Translations under genes and position numbers: made by a program
DNA from: Hepsetus odoe
Lineage: Eukaryota > Chordata > Actinopteri > Characiformes > Hepsetidae
Direction: 5' to 3'
Length of the DNA stretch: 64,000 nucleotides
NCBI GenBank assembly: GCA_017165825.1
Contig: CM029378.1
Coordinates: 17,561,133-17,625,132 of the forward strand
Shown here: piece by piece, positions 25,301-37,300 of the stretch
How positions within the stretch are numbered: the first letter of the stretch is position 1
Layout: the number at the start of each line of letters is the position of its first letter
The notes under the pieces: model-generated
Told to the model about the DNA's origin: nothing
What the model saw: only the letters and a program-made list of their open reading frames with translations
Database searches by the model: none

Positions 25301-28300
25301 CAGACAGTAAGCAGTTACATCAACTGAAAGCTTCTTATGCCTGAGGTGAGCAGTTAAACTGAACCAACATTGTTCATGTTGAAGTTTCGTTTATGAAATT
25401 TCCCTTCTATTGTTAGAGTAAGAGAACCGCAGGAAATCCCTCAACTTCTCACTTTCTAGCCCCTCTCCCCAACTGTGGCATGCTTGAGGCTCTGTTGCAT
25501 AAGAGAAGATTTTAACAAAAAGAACATCAGAAGGATTCAAATAGAAAATTCTATTTTTAAATACGACACTTATGTCACTTATTCGTCTGTGATGAATAAT
25601 TGCCATTTTTACGAATGCACTGAATGTATCACTAAGGAATTGGTTTTGAAATTAAGGTAATGGATCTGGTATAGTCACCAAAGGAACATTACCCAAGTCT
25701 GTTCAGAAATTCTGTATTTGAATCTGTTATGTGCAGCATTACAAAGCTTTCTATTTCTAAAATTGTAACTTGAGTTCTTATTTAAACATTTTACCACAGA
25801 TGTAGTTTATCAAATCATGTTTAGAATGCAAATGGTGCTTCTGTAGTGTAGCACTGGAGTTACAAGGCTTTGCTGCTAACAAACACTAGCACCAGAATAC
25901 TTGACTCTCTTAAATTGATTGGGTTCCTCCAAATGTATTAGGGTTTTGTCACCAAAACTGAATAAAATTAATCATTTTAATACTCACACTGTGCCCTTAT
26001 CCACAATGACAAGACTGCATTACCTAAAAGAAGGATCATATTGTTTTTGAGTGGGGCTGTGGATGTGCATTTAAACATTATGTTAAAAAGGGGTAACTTC
26101 TTTATAAATATTTAATTTATGAGTTAATTATAATATATAATAAGTAGGATTTATGCAGACTGATTGACCATAAAATATCTGCACAATTAAGAAACATAAT
26201 TAAAAGGAATTATGAACAACTTGAATAAATATGCAAGCAAATATGCCACATCTAAGATTTTGATATATAGATCTGCTTAAAAGCTTGTTTAAAGAGCATT
26301 ACATCACTGTGATTATCGTTAAGCCTATCTGACATTGTGTCAGCAACTTATACAGTACAATTGAATTAAAATATAGGTTTTATTAACTGGCCATGACCCC
26401 CTGTGTTTCCTTAGTAACTGAATTTAACTGGTTCATAGTTTCCTTTGTGCTCTTTTAGCTATATACTGGGTAAGGCTGTGCTTTATGGGTGATGTAGATA
26501 TCTGCAAATTTCAGTGTTAATTGATATATGCATCTTGTAAAAGGATGCATTTGCAGTATGATCACTGTTATTCTTTTACCCTATTGCTCTTTGATGTAAT
26601 ACATTTGCAAAGGAAGGAGTGAAGAGACACATTTTTTAGTTTATAAATATGTTTTTTATATAATTATATTGTTTCTCATATGAGCTACGGAAGCCTTCTG
26701 GATATTTAATCCCTTTAAATGCCATCTTAATATTCAATAACTAAATGGAGTGTAATATGAGTTATTGTTTTGTTCTAAAACTGCCTCTACAACATTTGGC
26801 AGGTAAATGAGATCATTTAACAGTTTTTTCCCCCCTTTTCTTTTAACAGTACCTGAAGATCTCTCTCTTGAAGAAAGAGATGAACTGTCCAACATTCGAC
26901 GCAGGAAAAAAGAATTGCTGGATGACATTGAAGTATGCATAATTCATCTTTAAATGAAAGGATTTTTATACTGGAGAAACTGGCACAGTCGTCTAAAATG
27001 AAACTTTTTTCATCTTTTACAGCGTCTGAAGTTTGAAATTGCAGAAGTGATGACTGAAATTGAGCAATTAACATGTCTGGGGGAGTGGTAAGTGTATATG
27101 ACCAAATATTTCGTGTTGTCGGAATGTCATAAAAACTGTTACTTCAGTTATGTCTATTTGCAAAATCTTTTCTGAAACAGCAAATCAACTCAGAGAAATA
27201 AGCAAATTGCTATTGGAAGAAAGAAATTCAATATGGATCCGAAAAAGGTATTTGTCATTACCAGTACATTAACGAAAAATGTAATTGATCATTTTAATGG
27301 ATTTTGAAATTGTACACTGCAAAGACATATACTTGTAACCTCTTTTTTAGGGAATCCAGTTTCTTTTGGACAATGACCTTTTGCAACACACGCCTGAGGA
27401 CATTGCTCGGTTTCTATACAAAGGAGAGGGCTTGAATAAAACGGTGATTGGAGATTACTTAGGTGAAAGGTAAGTCATAGCTTTTTGTCAGATTTCATCT
27501 CTGTTTGTCAACGCTTTTATTAAAGATTTGTGTCTTGCTAAATCTCTTCCTTGTATCAGCTTATCTGCTTCAGAAATGAGCTCCCATATTGAAACCAATG
27601 GAAATGCCCTGTGATTTCCTCAGCTCTGTCAAACCTTTCTCCCTGACAACATGCCTTTACCTTATCTCCCTAATATAATCCTTTTACTGCATCTCAGCCC
27701 TCAGAGCTGAATGAAACATTATTGCTCTCGTACAGTTCCTCCTGAACCCCATCTGTCGACTGCCAATATCCATTTACATATGGTGGGACAGTAAATAATG
27801 AGCCAGTAAAATTATACATATAAAAATGTATTTGAGGCCTAGATTTATCACAAAATGATCACAATAGGCAGGTGTTATATCCACTGGCCTTTACTTGCTA
27901 TTTCAAATGACTTTTTTGAAATATTTTGAAAGGTTTATTGTGAATTTGCTGTGAATTTATTGGTGCAGGAAGATCTGTCCCAGATACCAGATCATTATTT
28001 TTTTATCTTTCTTGTGAAAAAAGAACACTCTCTCTTTCAGGCTCATGCACTGAACTGGTGAAAACAAATAAATTAATATTGTCCAAAAGTGTCATGACAG
28101 AAATGGAAACAGAAATGAATGTGTGGTGCTGTAATTTGGTTCACTCACTGGCCACAGGGATTGGACAACGGTCAATAAGATCTCATGTTCAGAACATACT
28201 GTCATTCAATAGTGGACTGTCATTCAATAGTCTTTATATTGTCTCATTGATGCTGACAAGAATGATTGCTCACTAAAGTTGACACAGATTTCATAATTTC

Positions 28301-31300
28301 CTGTACCAAGGAAGTTCTGAATTTTGATAGCCAGCCCTAATATGAAAGCGACTATTCTTGTCATTGCGGGGTCGCAGCACACAGTGAACCACAATGAAAT
28401 TGGACCTCTGCATTTAACCCATGCACACAAACATCGTGCAGCAGAGGGCAGCTATGAGAGCGCCCGGGGAGCAGTGACAGGGACGGTACCTTGCTCAAGG
28501 GTACCTCAGGGCAACCTACTGGGAAGGGGTTCGAACCCACAATCTTCCAATCATGTGGCCAACTCCCTGACCACTAGGCCACCCCTGCCTAATACGAACG
28601 TACATGTTCTCAAGAGGTTTGATTAAAAGTAGAATTTTTAAGCCAAAAGAAATATTAATAGTTAATTCAAAGCTGAATAAAACATTCAAAGAAAAATTCA
28701 CAGGTATTTCATTGACGGGTTTTATACTGAACCCCGCACACTTTTTCAGCAATGATTAATAATCATCTAAAGTATGACAATAAACAATTGTGTGATATTT
28801 AACAATTGTGAATGGGTGATTGGAGATGATGAGGAAGGGAAATGAGAGAGCGTGGGAGAATAAAACAAATAAACAGACGCAGTGCCATATCTGGGTAGGC
28901 TCACAGTCCAGGCTGGTAATAAACATAAGACCATTCTGAGTGCAACAGCCCAGACACTTTTCAAGCAGTCACTGTTGTCATTTGTGAATGACCGTAAACA
29001 GTGGTGGAGGAGCTACCGTTAGTAATTACTGCTGATTATGCTTGCAAGTGGTGATTAACCCTGTTATTAGTGAGGCTGTAATTAAAGGGACCGCGCGGAG
29101 TTTAAACATCTCTCTGGTTGTGGAATCCAGCTGTGACAAATTATCCTATTAGTTTCATTGCCCGTATGTTCTGTACATTAAGCATTTATAGACATGGATA
29201 ATTAATTATTACATTAAATGTGATCAAGTGCTCAGACTCCTTGTACCTGTACTTAACACTCTTGTTCAGAGTTTTTTTTTCAATGCTTTTTAATGTAAGT
29301 GGAAAATATTTGTTTTGTTTATTTCTGTGCTGCACATTAGGGCTGCTGTGATTCATCAGAGAAACTTACTTTATTAAAAAAAAGAATCATTTATAGTTCT
29401 CTTCTCAGCACAATAGCATTGATTAAATGGCAGAATGATGATCATGCATATTCTGTGAAGATCTCCTGGTCACTCTTAATGAAGCACAGAGTGATGAACT
29501 AACACAATTTTTCTGCTTTTTAAAAATTGTATGTAAATGAAACATTTTTAAAAGGCTGTGTGTGGTTTATAATCATTGAAGCTGCATCTTAGGCCTGCTG
29601 TGTTTTATACATTTTCTTTTGACTAATGTGTACTTTTAATAAGTGATTTAATCTAATGTTCTGTAAATGATGAACCATCACAAACATCTGCAAGTGTTTG
29701 AGAAAAGCCATCTTCATTAAAATTCCTTTGTTTCTGTCCTTAGGGATGATTTCAACATCAAAGTTATGCAAGCCTTCGTGGAGCTTCATGAGTTTGCAGA
29801 CCTCAACTTGGTGCAAGCTCTGAGGTGAGCAACTCATTATAACATGCGTCCACCTTGCATTATGTTCTGAAAAAAATGCAATGCCTTTAATTACATTTTC
29901 ATGTAATTTTGCTCCTTCTGCATTCAGGCATTCCGCAAAACATAAATAGTCCATTTATACACATTTTTCTAGACCTTCTTTTGATATCTCATCTCACTTT
30001 CAGGCAATTTCTGTGGAGCTTCAGGCTACCTGGGGAGGCTCAGAAGATTGATAGGATGATGGAGGCTTTTGCATCACGATATTGCCAGTGCAACCCTGGT
30101 GTCTTTCAGTCCTCAGGTTATCATCTTAAACAAGAATTTCTGCCTAATTATCTCTATACACATTGATTTAGAGTTAAGAATTGTTTGTTTCATTTTCACT
30201 TACAGCAACAATATAAAGAAACTATCCATATGATTCAGATCAACATCATATTGTTAGCGTTATCAAAGGCATGTAACAAAAGAGCACTTCATGCAATAAC
30301 AATATCATGTGGCATGAATAATTTAGCACTGTGTGCTTGCACTAGTTCAGTCCCATCTTTAAAGAGAGATCTTTGGAGAGCGCCGTCCTGTCATGAAAGC
30401 GCTTCATGACTACAGGGATAAACAGAATTGGTGTTGCCTCAGACACAACATGAAGCTCTAGAGAATGCAATGATCTAGCAAGAGGTTTAAAATTGCATGT
30501 CAGGATGAAACCATTAACATTTTTAGTACATGTTTTTAGTACAAATATCTGCAATATTTCATGCCATCGGAATGTCTGTAATTTCAAAAAGGTCCAGGAG
30601 GTTGGCGTTCCCTTATAAAATATTTGGCCAGATATCAGATTTACACAGTTTTTATTCTCGTTTCCAGACTTAGTCAGCCAAGACTACTTTATTTTTGTGT
30701 TGAAGTAATAGAAATAAGTAATAGAAATGTATGCCACTAATTAGTATTATGTTAACTATAAAACTGGAAATACAGTACTGTGCAAAAGTTTTAGGCAGGT
30801 GGGGAAAAAATGCTATAAACAAAAGATGCTTTGAAAAATGGATGTGTTAATCATTTATTTTCATCAATCAACAAAATGCAGTGAAGGAAATAAAGAGAAA
30901 TCTAAATCAAATCAATATTTGGTGTGATCACCCTTTGCCTTCAAAACAGCATCAATTCTTCTACACACAGTTTTTGAAGGAACTCGGCTGGTAGGTTGTT
31001 CCAAACATCTTGGAGAACGAACCACAGATTTTCTGTGGATGTAGGCTTCCTCACATCCTTCAGTCTCTTCATGTAATCCAGACACACTGGATGATGTTGA
31101 GATCAGGGCTCTGTGGGGGCCAGAAGAGCTGATGCTGGTTTGAAGGCAAAAGGTAGTAACACCAAATATTTGTAGCGGTTGCGGCGATCACTGAACGATT
31201 CTTCTTCCGACTTAAATCGAACAGACACCGTAGACCACCACAATACTCGGGACAAAAACCTTCAGTGATTTAATATGTAACAGTGCTCCCCAAACAACAT

Positions 31301-34300
31301 TGAATACAACAAACAAACAAGCAAACAAACAATGAAAGTACATGTATTTAGTCCGACCGTATTGTCCAGTCTAAGGATGATTCCGGAGATGGTGGATGGC
31401 AAACGGAAGTCCTACCACAAAGGTGATGGAGTAGGGGATTATAGATCGGATGGTAAGAGTAATCCTGAGTGGAATTGAGTGTCCAAATAGTCCAACGGGG
31501 TTAATCCACAAACATGGAAGACGGGCTCTACCAGTCTTCTTTGTGAACATATATCATACACATGCCATGAAAGAAAGGATTTTTAACAAGGGACATGGAA
31601 ACCTAGTTTCTCCCTCATACGCTTTCTTCGCAAAGCTTTTATCACACAACTCCTTCCAAACACTGCCCAAAAAACCGACACCCCTGATAATCAGTCACCT
31701 GATTATATCAGGTAAGCTCTTAAAGGGGAGGCGCAGTGTTAGTAAGGGGCTAGAGTGCCCTCTGACTTCTTAGAGGAATACCATGCCGAGCCTAGGGGGT
31801 ACCTCCCTTATGGCCATCGGCTATGGCAGCCTTATGTGCGGTGTCACAAATTTGCCCCCACAAATTTGAGGGTGCGGTTGACTCTCTCGGTCAGGTTGGT
31901 CTGGGGGTGATAACTAGTTGTGAATTTGTTAAGCACCCCCCCATGTCTTGCAGACCTCTTTGAAAACTTGGCCAGTGAACTGGCTGCCCCGGTCCGAAAC
32001 AAGAAACTTGGGTGTTCCCCACCTAGTAAAAACCTCCTTTACCAGCACTTCGGCGATTTTAGGCGTCTTGCTGTTCCTGAGGGGAAACAACTCCACCCAC
32101 TTTGTGAAGTAATCCACCACTACCAGGAGAAAGGAGTTTCCCCGGCCACTTCTAGGGAAGGGCCCCATCAAATCTACGCCTAACATCTCCCCGGGCTCAG
32201 TGATGGGTGTGGATTGTAACAGTCCCGCAGGGGGCTTGTTGGATGGTTTATACTTTTGGCAGATGTGACAGTTTCGTACATATGTCCAAGTATCTTGGCG
32301 GACAGTGGGCCACCATGCCACTTCCAAAATCCTCAGCAGGGTCTTCAGACGCCCGAGATGGCCCCCTAATGGATTATCATGGTAATGGTGTTGAATTGGG
32401 AGACGCAGTACCTCTGGTACCACTAGTTGGAAATTAAAACCTTGATCCCCCTTCGGTACGCGTCTGTAGATAATCCCATTCTGGTCCACATATGAGATTT
32501 TGGATGGATCCCTCAGCTCCCTCAGCGGCCTTACTTCCTTCCGGACCTCCTGGATCCAAGGGTCAGTAAGTTGGGCCGCCCCTATTTCAGGTAGGGACAT
32601 GGGTAGGTCCATCTGTGGTTTTCGCATAGACGACACAAGTGAGACAGAAGCTTGTACAGGGAAAATTCTGGACAAGGCATCAGGCATGACGTTTAAACAT
32701 CCCTTTCTGTAAGTGATTCGGTACTCAAAGGGTTGTAACCGGAGGGTCCAGCGAGTTAGCCTAGAGGAGTTCTTTGGGTTGTTAAAAGCCCAAGTGAGTG
32801 CGGCATGGTCTGTAACGACCTCAAACGACACTCCCTCCAAAAAATGGCGCCAGCGCTCGACTGCCCACACTACCGCGAGGCACTCTTTCTCTGATACGGA
32901 GTAATTCCTCTCAGCTCCGGTTAAAAGTCTTGAGGCAAATGCAAGGGGTATTTCACACTCCCCTTGGTCCTGGGTTAAGACTGCCCCCAACCCCATCTCA
33001 CTCGCATCAGTGTGGAGCCGGAAGGGTTTTGCTGTGTCGGGATGGCCCAGGACAGGAGGTTGTATCATCGAGTTCTTCAGGTCTTCAAAGCTCTTTTGGC
33101 AGGTATCACCCCAAACCCAAGCAGCCCCCTTCTTCAGCAGCCCATACAATGGTGCTGCCCGGTCTGCGAAATGGGGAACAAGCTTGTGGTACCACCCCAC
33201 TAGCCCCAAAAACCTCTGCAACTCTTTCAGGTTCTTGGGGATGGGGTACTCCAGGATGGCCTTTGTCTTTTCAGGGTCCGCCGTAACCCCCTGACCCGAA
33301 ACAATGTGTCCCAAAAACCTTAAAGAAGATTTAAAGAAAACACACTTCTTCAGGTTGAGGGTGAGATTGGCCTCTTCAAGCCTTTGGAAGACTTTCCGAA
33401 GGTCATGTAGATGCTGGGTAGAGTCTGGGGAGTATATGATAACGTCATCAATATAGACAAAGCAGCAATGACCCCTTAGATCCGCTAGAACCCTCTCCAT
33501 GAGCCTTTGGAAGGTGGCGGCAGCGTTCTTTAAGCCAAAAGGTAAAACCCGAAACTGGTACAGTCCCTGAGGGGTAGTGAAGGCAGTCAGTTCCTTGTGG
33601 CGGGGGTCCATTGCAATCTGCCAATATCCTGACTGTAAATCAAGAGTCGTAAAAACCCTGGCTCCCATAAAAGACTCTAATATCTCATGGATCAATGGCA
33701 TGGGGTATGCATCAAACACGGTCTTGCTATTTAGCTGCCGGAAGTCCACGCAAAACCTCATGGACCCATCTGGTTTTGGAACCAAAACCACGGGTGCAGC
33801 CCACGCAGATGTAGAAGGTTCAATGATCCCCTCTTCCAACATCTTCTTGACCTGGTCGGCCATAATCTTCTGCTTGAGAGGAGAAACCCGATAAGGGCGG
33901 CTGCGCACAGGCCTACGGTCAGATAGGGTGATGGAGTGGCGACAAAGAGAGGTATAGCCTAGGACGGCAGACTTCAGGGAAGGGAACTGTCCCAACAGGT
34001 GGCTCACCTCGGGGGACTCCTGTACCTCCTTGGGTAGTTCTTGCCATGAAGGTTGGGGTCGAGAAGCCAAGATTGAGGGCCTAAATAAAGCAGAGGAGGG
34101 AAGGCCAAGATCCATATCCCGGCCACTCCGGAAACCTTCCAGGAGCTCCACAGGAACATAGAGGGTGATTGGATCGTTGTTCTCCACAAAACCCCCCTTC
34201 CCTATGATCCTACTCAGGAAGGATCGAGGCTGCTGATATGGGGGAAGACTGTACCGACCCCGAGCCCAGTCTAGTCGGATACGGCTCTTAGCCATAAAAT

Positions 34301-37300
34301 CCAATCCCAGAAGCATAGGCCATGCCAAATCTTCAGCAGCTAGTACAAAAAGTGAAATTGTAAGTGAATGAGCTGCAACCTTGAGGTGTAACGGGATGCA
34401 GCCGAGGGCAGGCTTTTGTGTTCCATCCGCCAGTGCAAACTGTTGGGAAGGCACTTGGGCAAGTCTCCTTGAGGGTGGTCGTAAAATCTCATAGGTAGAA
34501 AAGCTGATCAGGGAGAAGGTGGATCCAGTATCCAGAAGGGCTGGGCCTTTCCTTTTCCCCACCACCACCTCAATTGCCATGAGGGCTGGAGGCGCTATGT
34601 GCAGTACTGGATCGGGCGGACAGTTCTTGGTTTCGGCCACCATCGCTCCCCTTCTCTTAGGGCCAGGTCGTCCCTCTTTGGCCCCTTGAACCCGGGACCA
34701 ATAGTCCCGTTGACTGGCACGGTCTTTTTCTATGAGGGTGCCCACCCGGACAATGTCAGCTACCGTCTTCACTGCTCACATGATTATCGTCACTTGGGGA
34801 TTGGCCACCTCCTCCTCAGTCACCTCAGGCTTCCACTTTAGGCAGAGAGCACGGTAGTCGTAGCCAAAGTCCCTGATACTTTCTTGGGGGCCTTGAACCC
34901 TGACTCGCAACTGTTCTTCTAACTCTGCCTGGAAACCCGAGGACAAAAAGGCACCTAAAAAAGCAGTTTTAAACTCCTGCCAGGTCTTTATTTTAGACCG
35001 TTCAGCTTTCCACCAATTGCGGGCGGAACCCTGCAGGACCGTATACAATAAAGCCAACACTTCTGGATCAGACAAGTGATGAAGAGATAAAAACTCCTCG
35101 CATGCCTCGATAAAAGTGAGGGCATCCCCTTCGTCTGGGTTGTATTCAGGGAACTGGGGCTTGATAGGAAGGAATGTGGAGTGTGGGCGAGGAGTGGCGA
35201 GGCCTTCAGCTGGAAAGCTGTCTCGGTCTCCATAAAACCGACAGGGGGTACTAGTGAGACGGATACGACTCATCTCCTTCTTCCACTGTTCATCCCTCCT
35301 TTTTAAACAATCAACTACTGCCTTTTCTAAAGTAGCTAGCTGTTCCTCCACACATTCTTCGCTGGCCCTCACCCGGTCCATAAGGAACTCCCTTAAGGAT
35401 ATCTCTCTTTCTATAGCCCGTTGTTGTGCTTCTCGCAGCTCAGCAAGATCCTGCTCCAACTTAGTAATCTTACAGTTGGCCATCTCCAAGGCCTGTTGCA
35501 TCCCTCCTAGATGTTCCCCCATCTGTGCATCTTCTTCACCCTCTCCCTCCTTCACCTCCGAGATATACATGCTACCAAGAAGGTCGGTTAACTGAGTAAC
35601 CTCTCCAGGGGGAACGGTGCGAACAGTAACAGTGGGAGGTATCGTAGTGAGAGAAGTCTCAGCGGCGCTCTGTTTGCCCTCAAAGCTCGTATCAGCCATA
35701 TTACTAACACCACGGAACTCTATCCCCTTAAAAGAGCTGTACCGTTTGCCCCAACACAAGCGCGTAATGTAGATCCAGAAATACCTGGGACCGTGCAACA
35801 CAGAAACCTTTTAACCTTTTACAAAACACAGTGTAATGAATAACCACAGCAACCTCCAAAATACAACAGAACGATAAATACAGACACTATATTCAATATT
35901 ATGGGGGCAACAATTATACCCCTGAAGGTCCCCATACGGGCCACCACTCTGTAGCGGTTGCGGCGATCACTGAACGATTCTTCTTCCGACTTAAATCGAA
36001 CAGACACCGTAGACCACCACAATACTCAGGACAAAAACCTTCAGTGATTTAATATGTAACAGTGCTCCCCAAACAACATTGAATACAACAAACAAACAAG
36101 CAAACAAACAATGAAAGTACATGTATTTAGTCCGACCGTATTGTCCAGTCTAAGGATGATTCCGGAGATGGTGGATGGCAAACGGAAGTCCTACCACGAA
36201 GGTGATGGAGTAGGGGATTATAGATCGGATGGTAAGAGTAATCCTGAGTGGAATTGAGTGTCCAAATAGTCCAACGGGGTTAATCCACAAACATGGAAGA
36301 CGGGCTCTACCAGTCTTCTTTGTGAACATATATCATACACATGCCATGAAAGAAAGGATTTTTAACAAGGGACATGGAAACCTAGTTTCTCCCTCATACG
36401 CTTTCTTCGCAAAGCTTTTATCACACAACTCCTTCCAAACACTGCCCAAAAAACCGACACCCCTGCTAATCAGTCACCTGATTATATCAGGTAAGCTCTT
36501 AAAGGGGAGGCGCAGTGTTAGTAAGGGGCTAGAGCGCCCTCTGACTTCTTGGAGGAATACCATGCCGAGCCTAGGGGGTACCTCCCTTATGGCCATCGGC
36601 TATGGCAGCCTTATGTGCGGTGTCACATATTGATTTGATTTAGATTTTTCTTTTGTTCGCTCACTTTGCATTTTGGAAATTGATAAAAATAAACAATCAT
36701 TATTTCTATTTCTGAAAGCATTCTTTGTTTACAGCATTTTTTCACACCTGCCTAAAACTTTTGCACAGTACTGGAGTTTCTTCATGTTTAGTGTATCCAC
36801 AGTAACTTTCATTTAGCAGAGAAAGGGTTATTTTTGTACTCTTCTTTCTTTTAACTGTAGTTTATACCACAGCTGTATGTTACACACTTTTTCCAGTGCA
36901 AACTAATGGATTTATTAGTCAAATTGTCTAAGCCATTCAACCTGCATGTCTCAGACTGCATTCAGAAGTTGGCTAATTGCAAATAGCTGCATGTATGTGT
37001 GCAAATGATGACACAATTGAATTTTTTTCCCATAATTTTTTTCCATATTATTGGATATTTTTAAACAACGTGTCATATTGTGATGCATAGCATGACGAGT
37101 GACCAAAAATGTAAAGTTTACCGTATCATTGCATTCAGCTGTAGAACATAGCATCACTAAAGCAGTAAGAGTAGAAGCAATTTATAATCATAACTAAAAT
37201 TGTGCAAAGTTAATATGCTTGCTGTGTAGCTCTGAACGGAGAAACACACTAATTTAGATCACACATTCTTCAGATTCATTTGATCTATATATGTACACAG

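Larger units (their letters stand above)
31171..36627 (-). mobile_element. Ty3/gypsy LTR retrotransposon, complete but damaged
   Basis: Two 678-bp LTRs flank gag and pol on the minus strand, antisense to cyth3 in intron 7. The target duplication is TATT (31167-31170 and 36628-36631). The uninterrupted target is seen in the related copy near 46758. A possible primer-binding site TGGTGGCCCGTATGGGG lies at 35946-35930, three bases inside the 5' LTR; its tRNA is not identified. A purine-rich tract GTGGGGGCAAATT abuts the 3' LTR (31861-31849). No env is seen. Defects are a TGA between gag and pol, a frameshift late in integrase, and an apparently missing integrase C-terminus, so it is probably unable to move itself. 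Confidence 0.95.
30773..36773. mobile_element. Tc1-like palindromic element, split by gypsy insertion
   Basis: The left part is 30773-31170 and the right part 36628-36773. The ends CAGTACTGTGCAAAAGTTTT and AAAACTTTTGCACAGTACTG are inverted repeats preceded by TA on the left; the right flanking TA is not intact. The arms are long (about 200 bp) and imperfectly complementary. This copy keeps an internal segment (GATGTTGAGATCAGGGCTCT and neighbours) typical of Tc1 transposase genes read in antisense; the other copies in the window lack it. Related copies are at 46221-46894, 53495-53786 and 58652-59205. Confidence 0.8.

Noticed and set aside
31450..36633. Two nearly identical plus-strand frames (107 and 134 codons)
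   Set aside because: They lie in the two copies of the same LTR and are not a duplicated gene.
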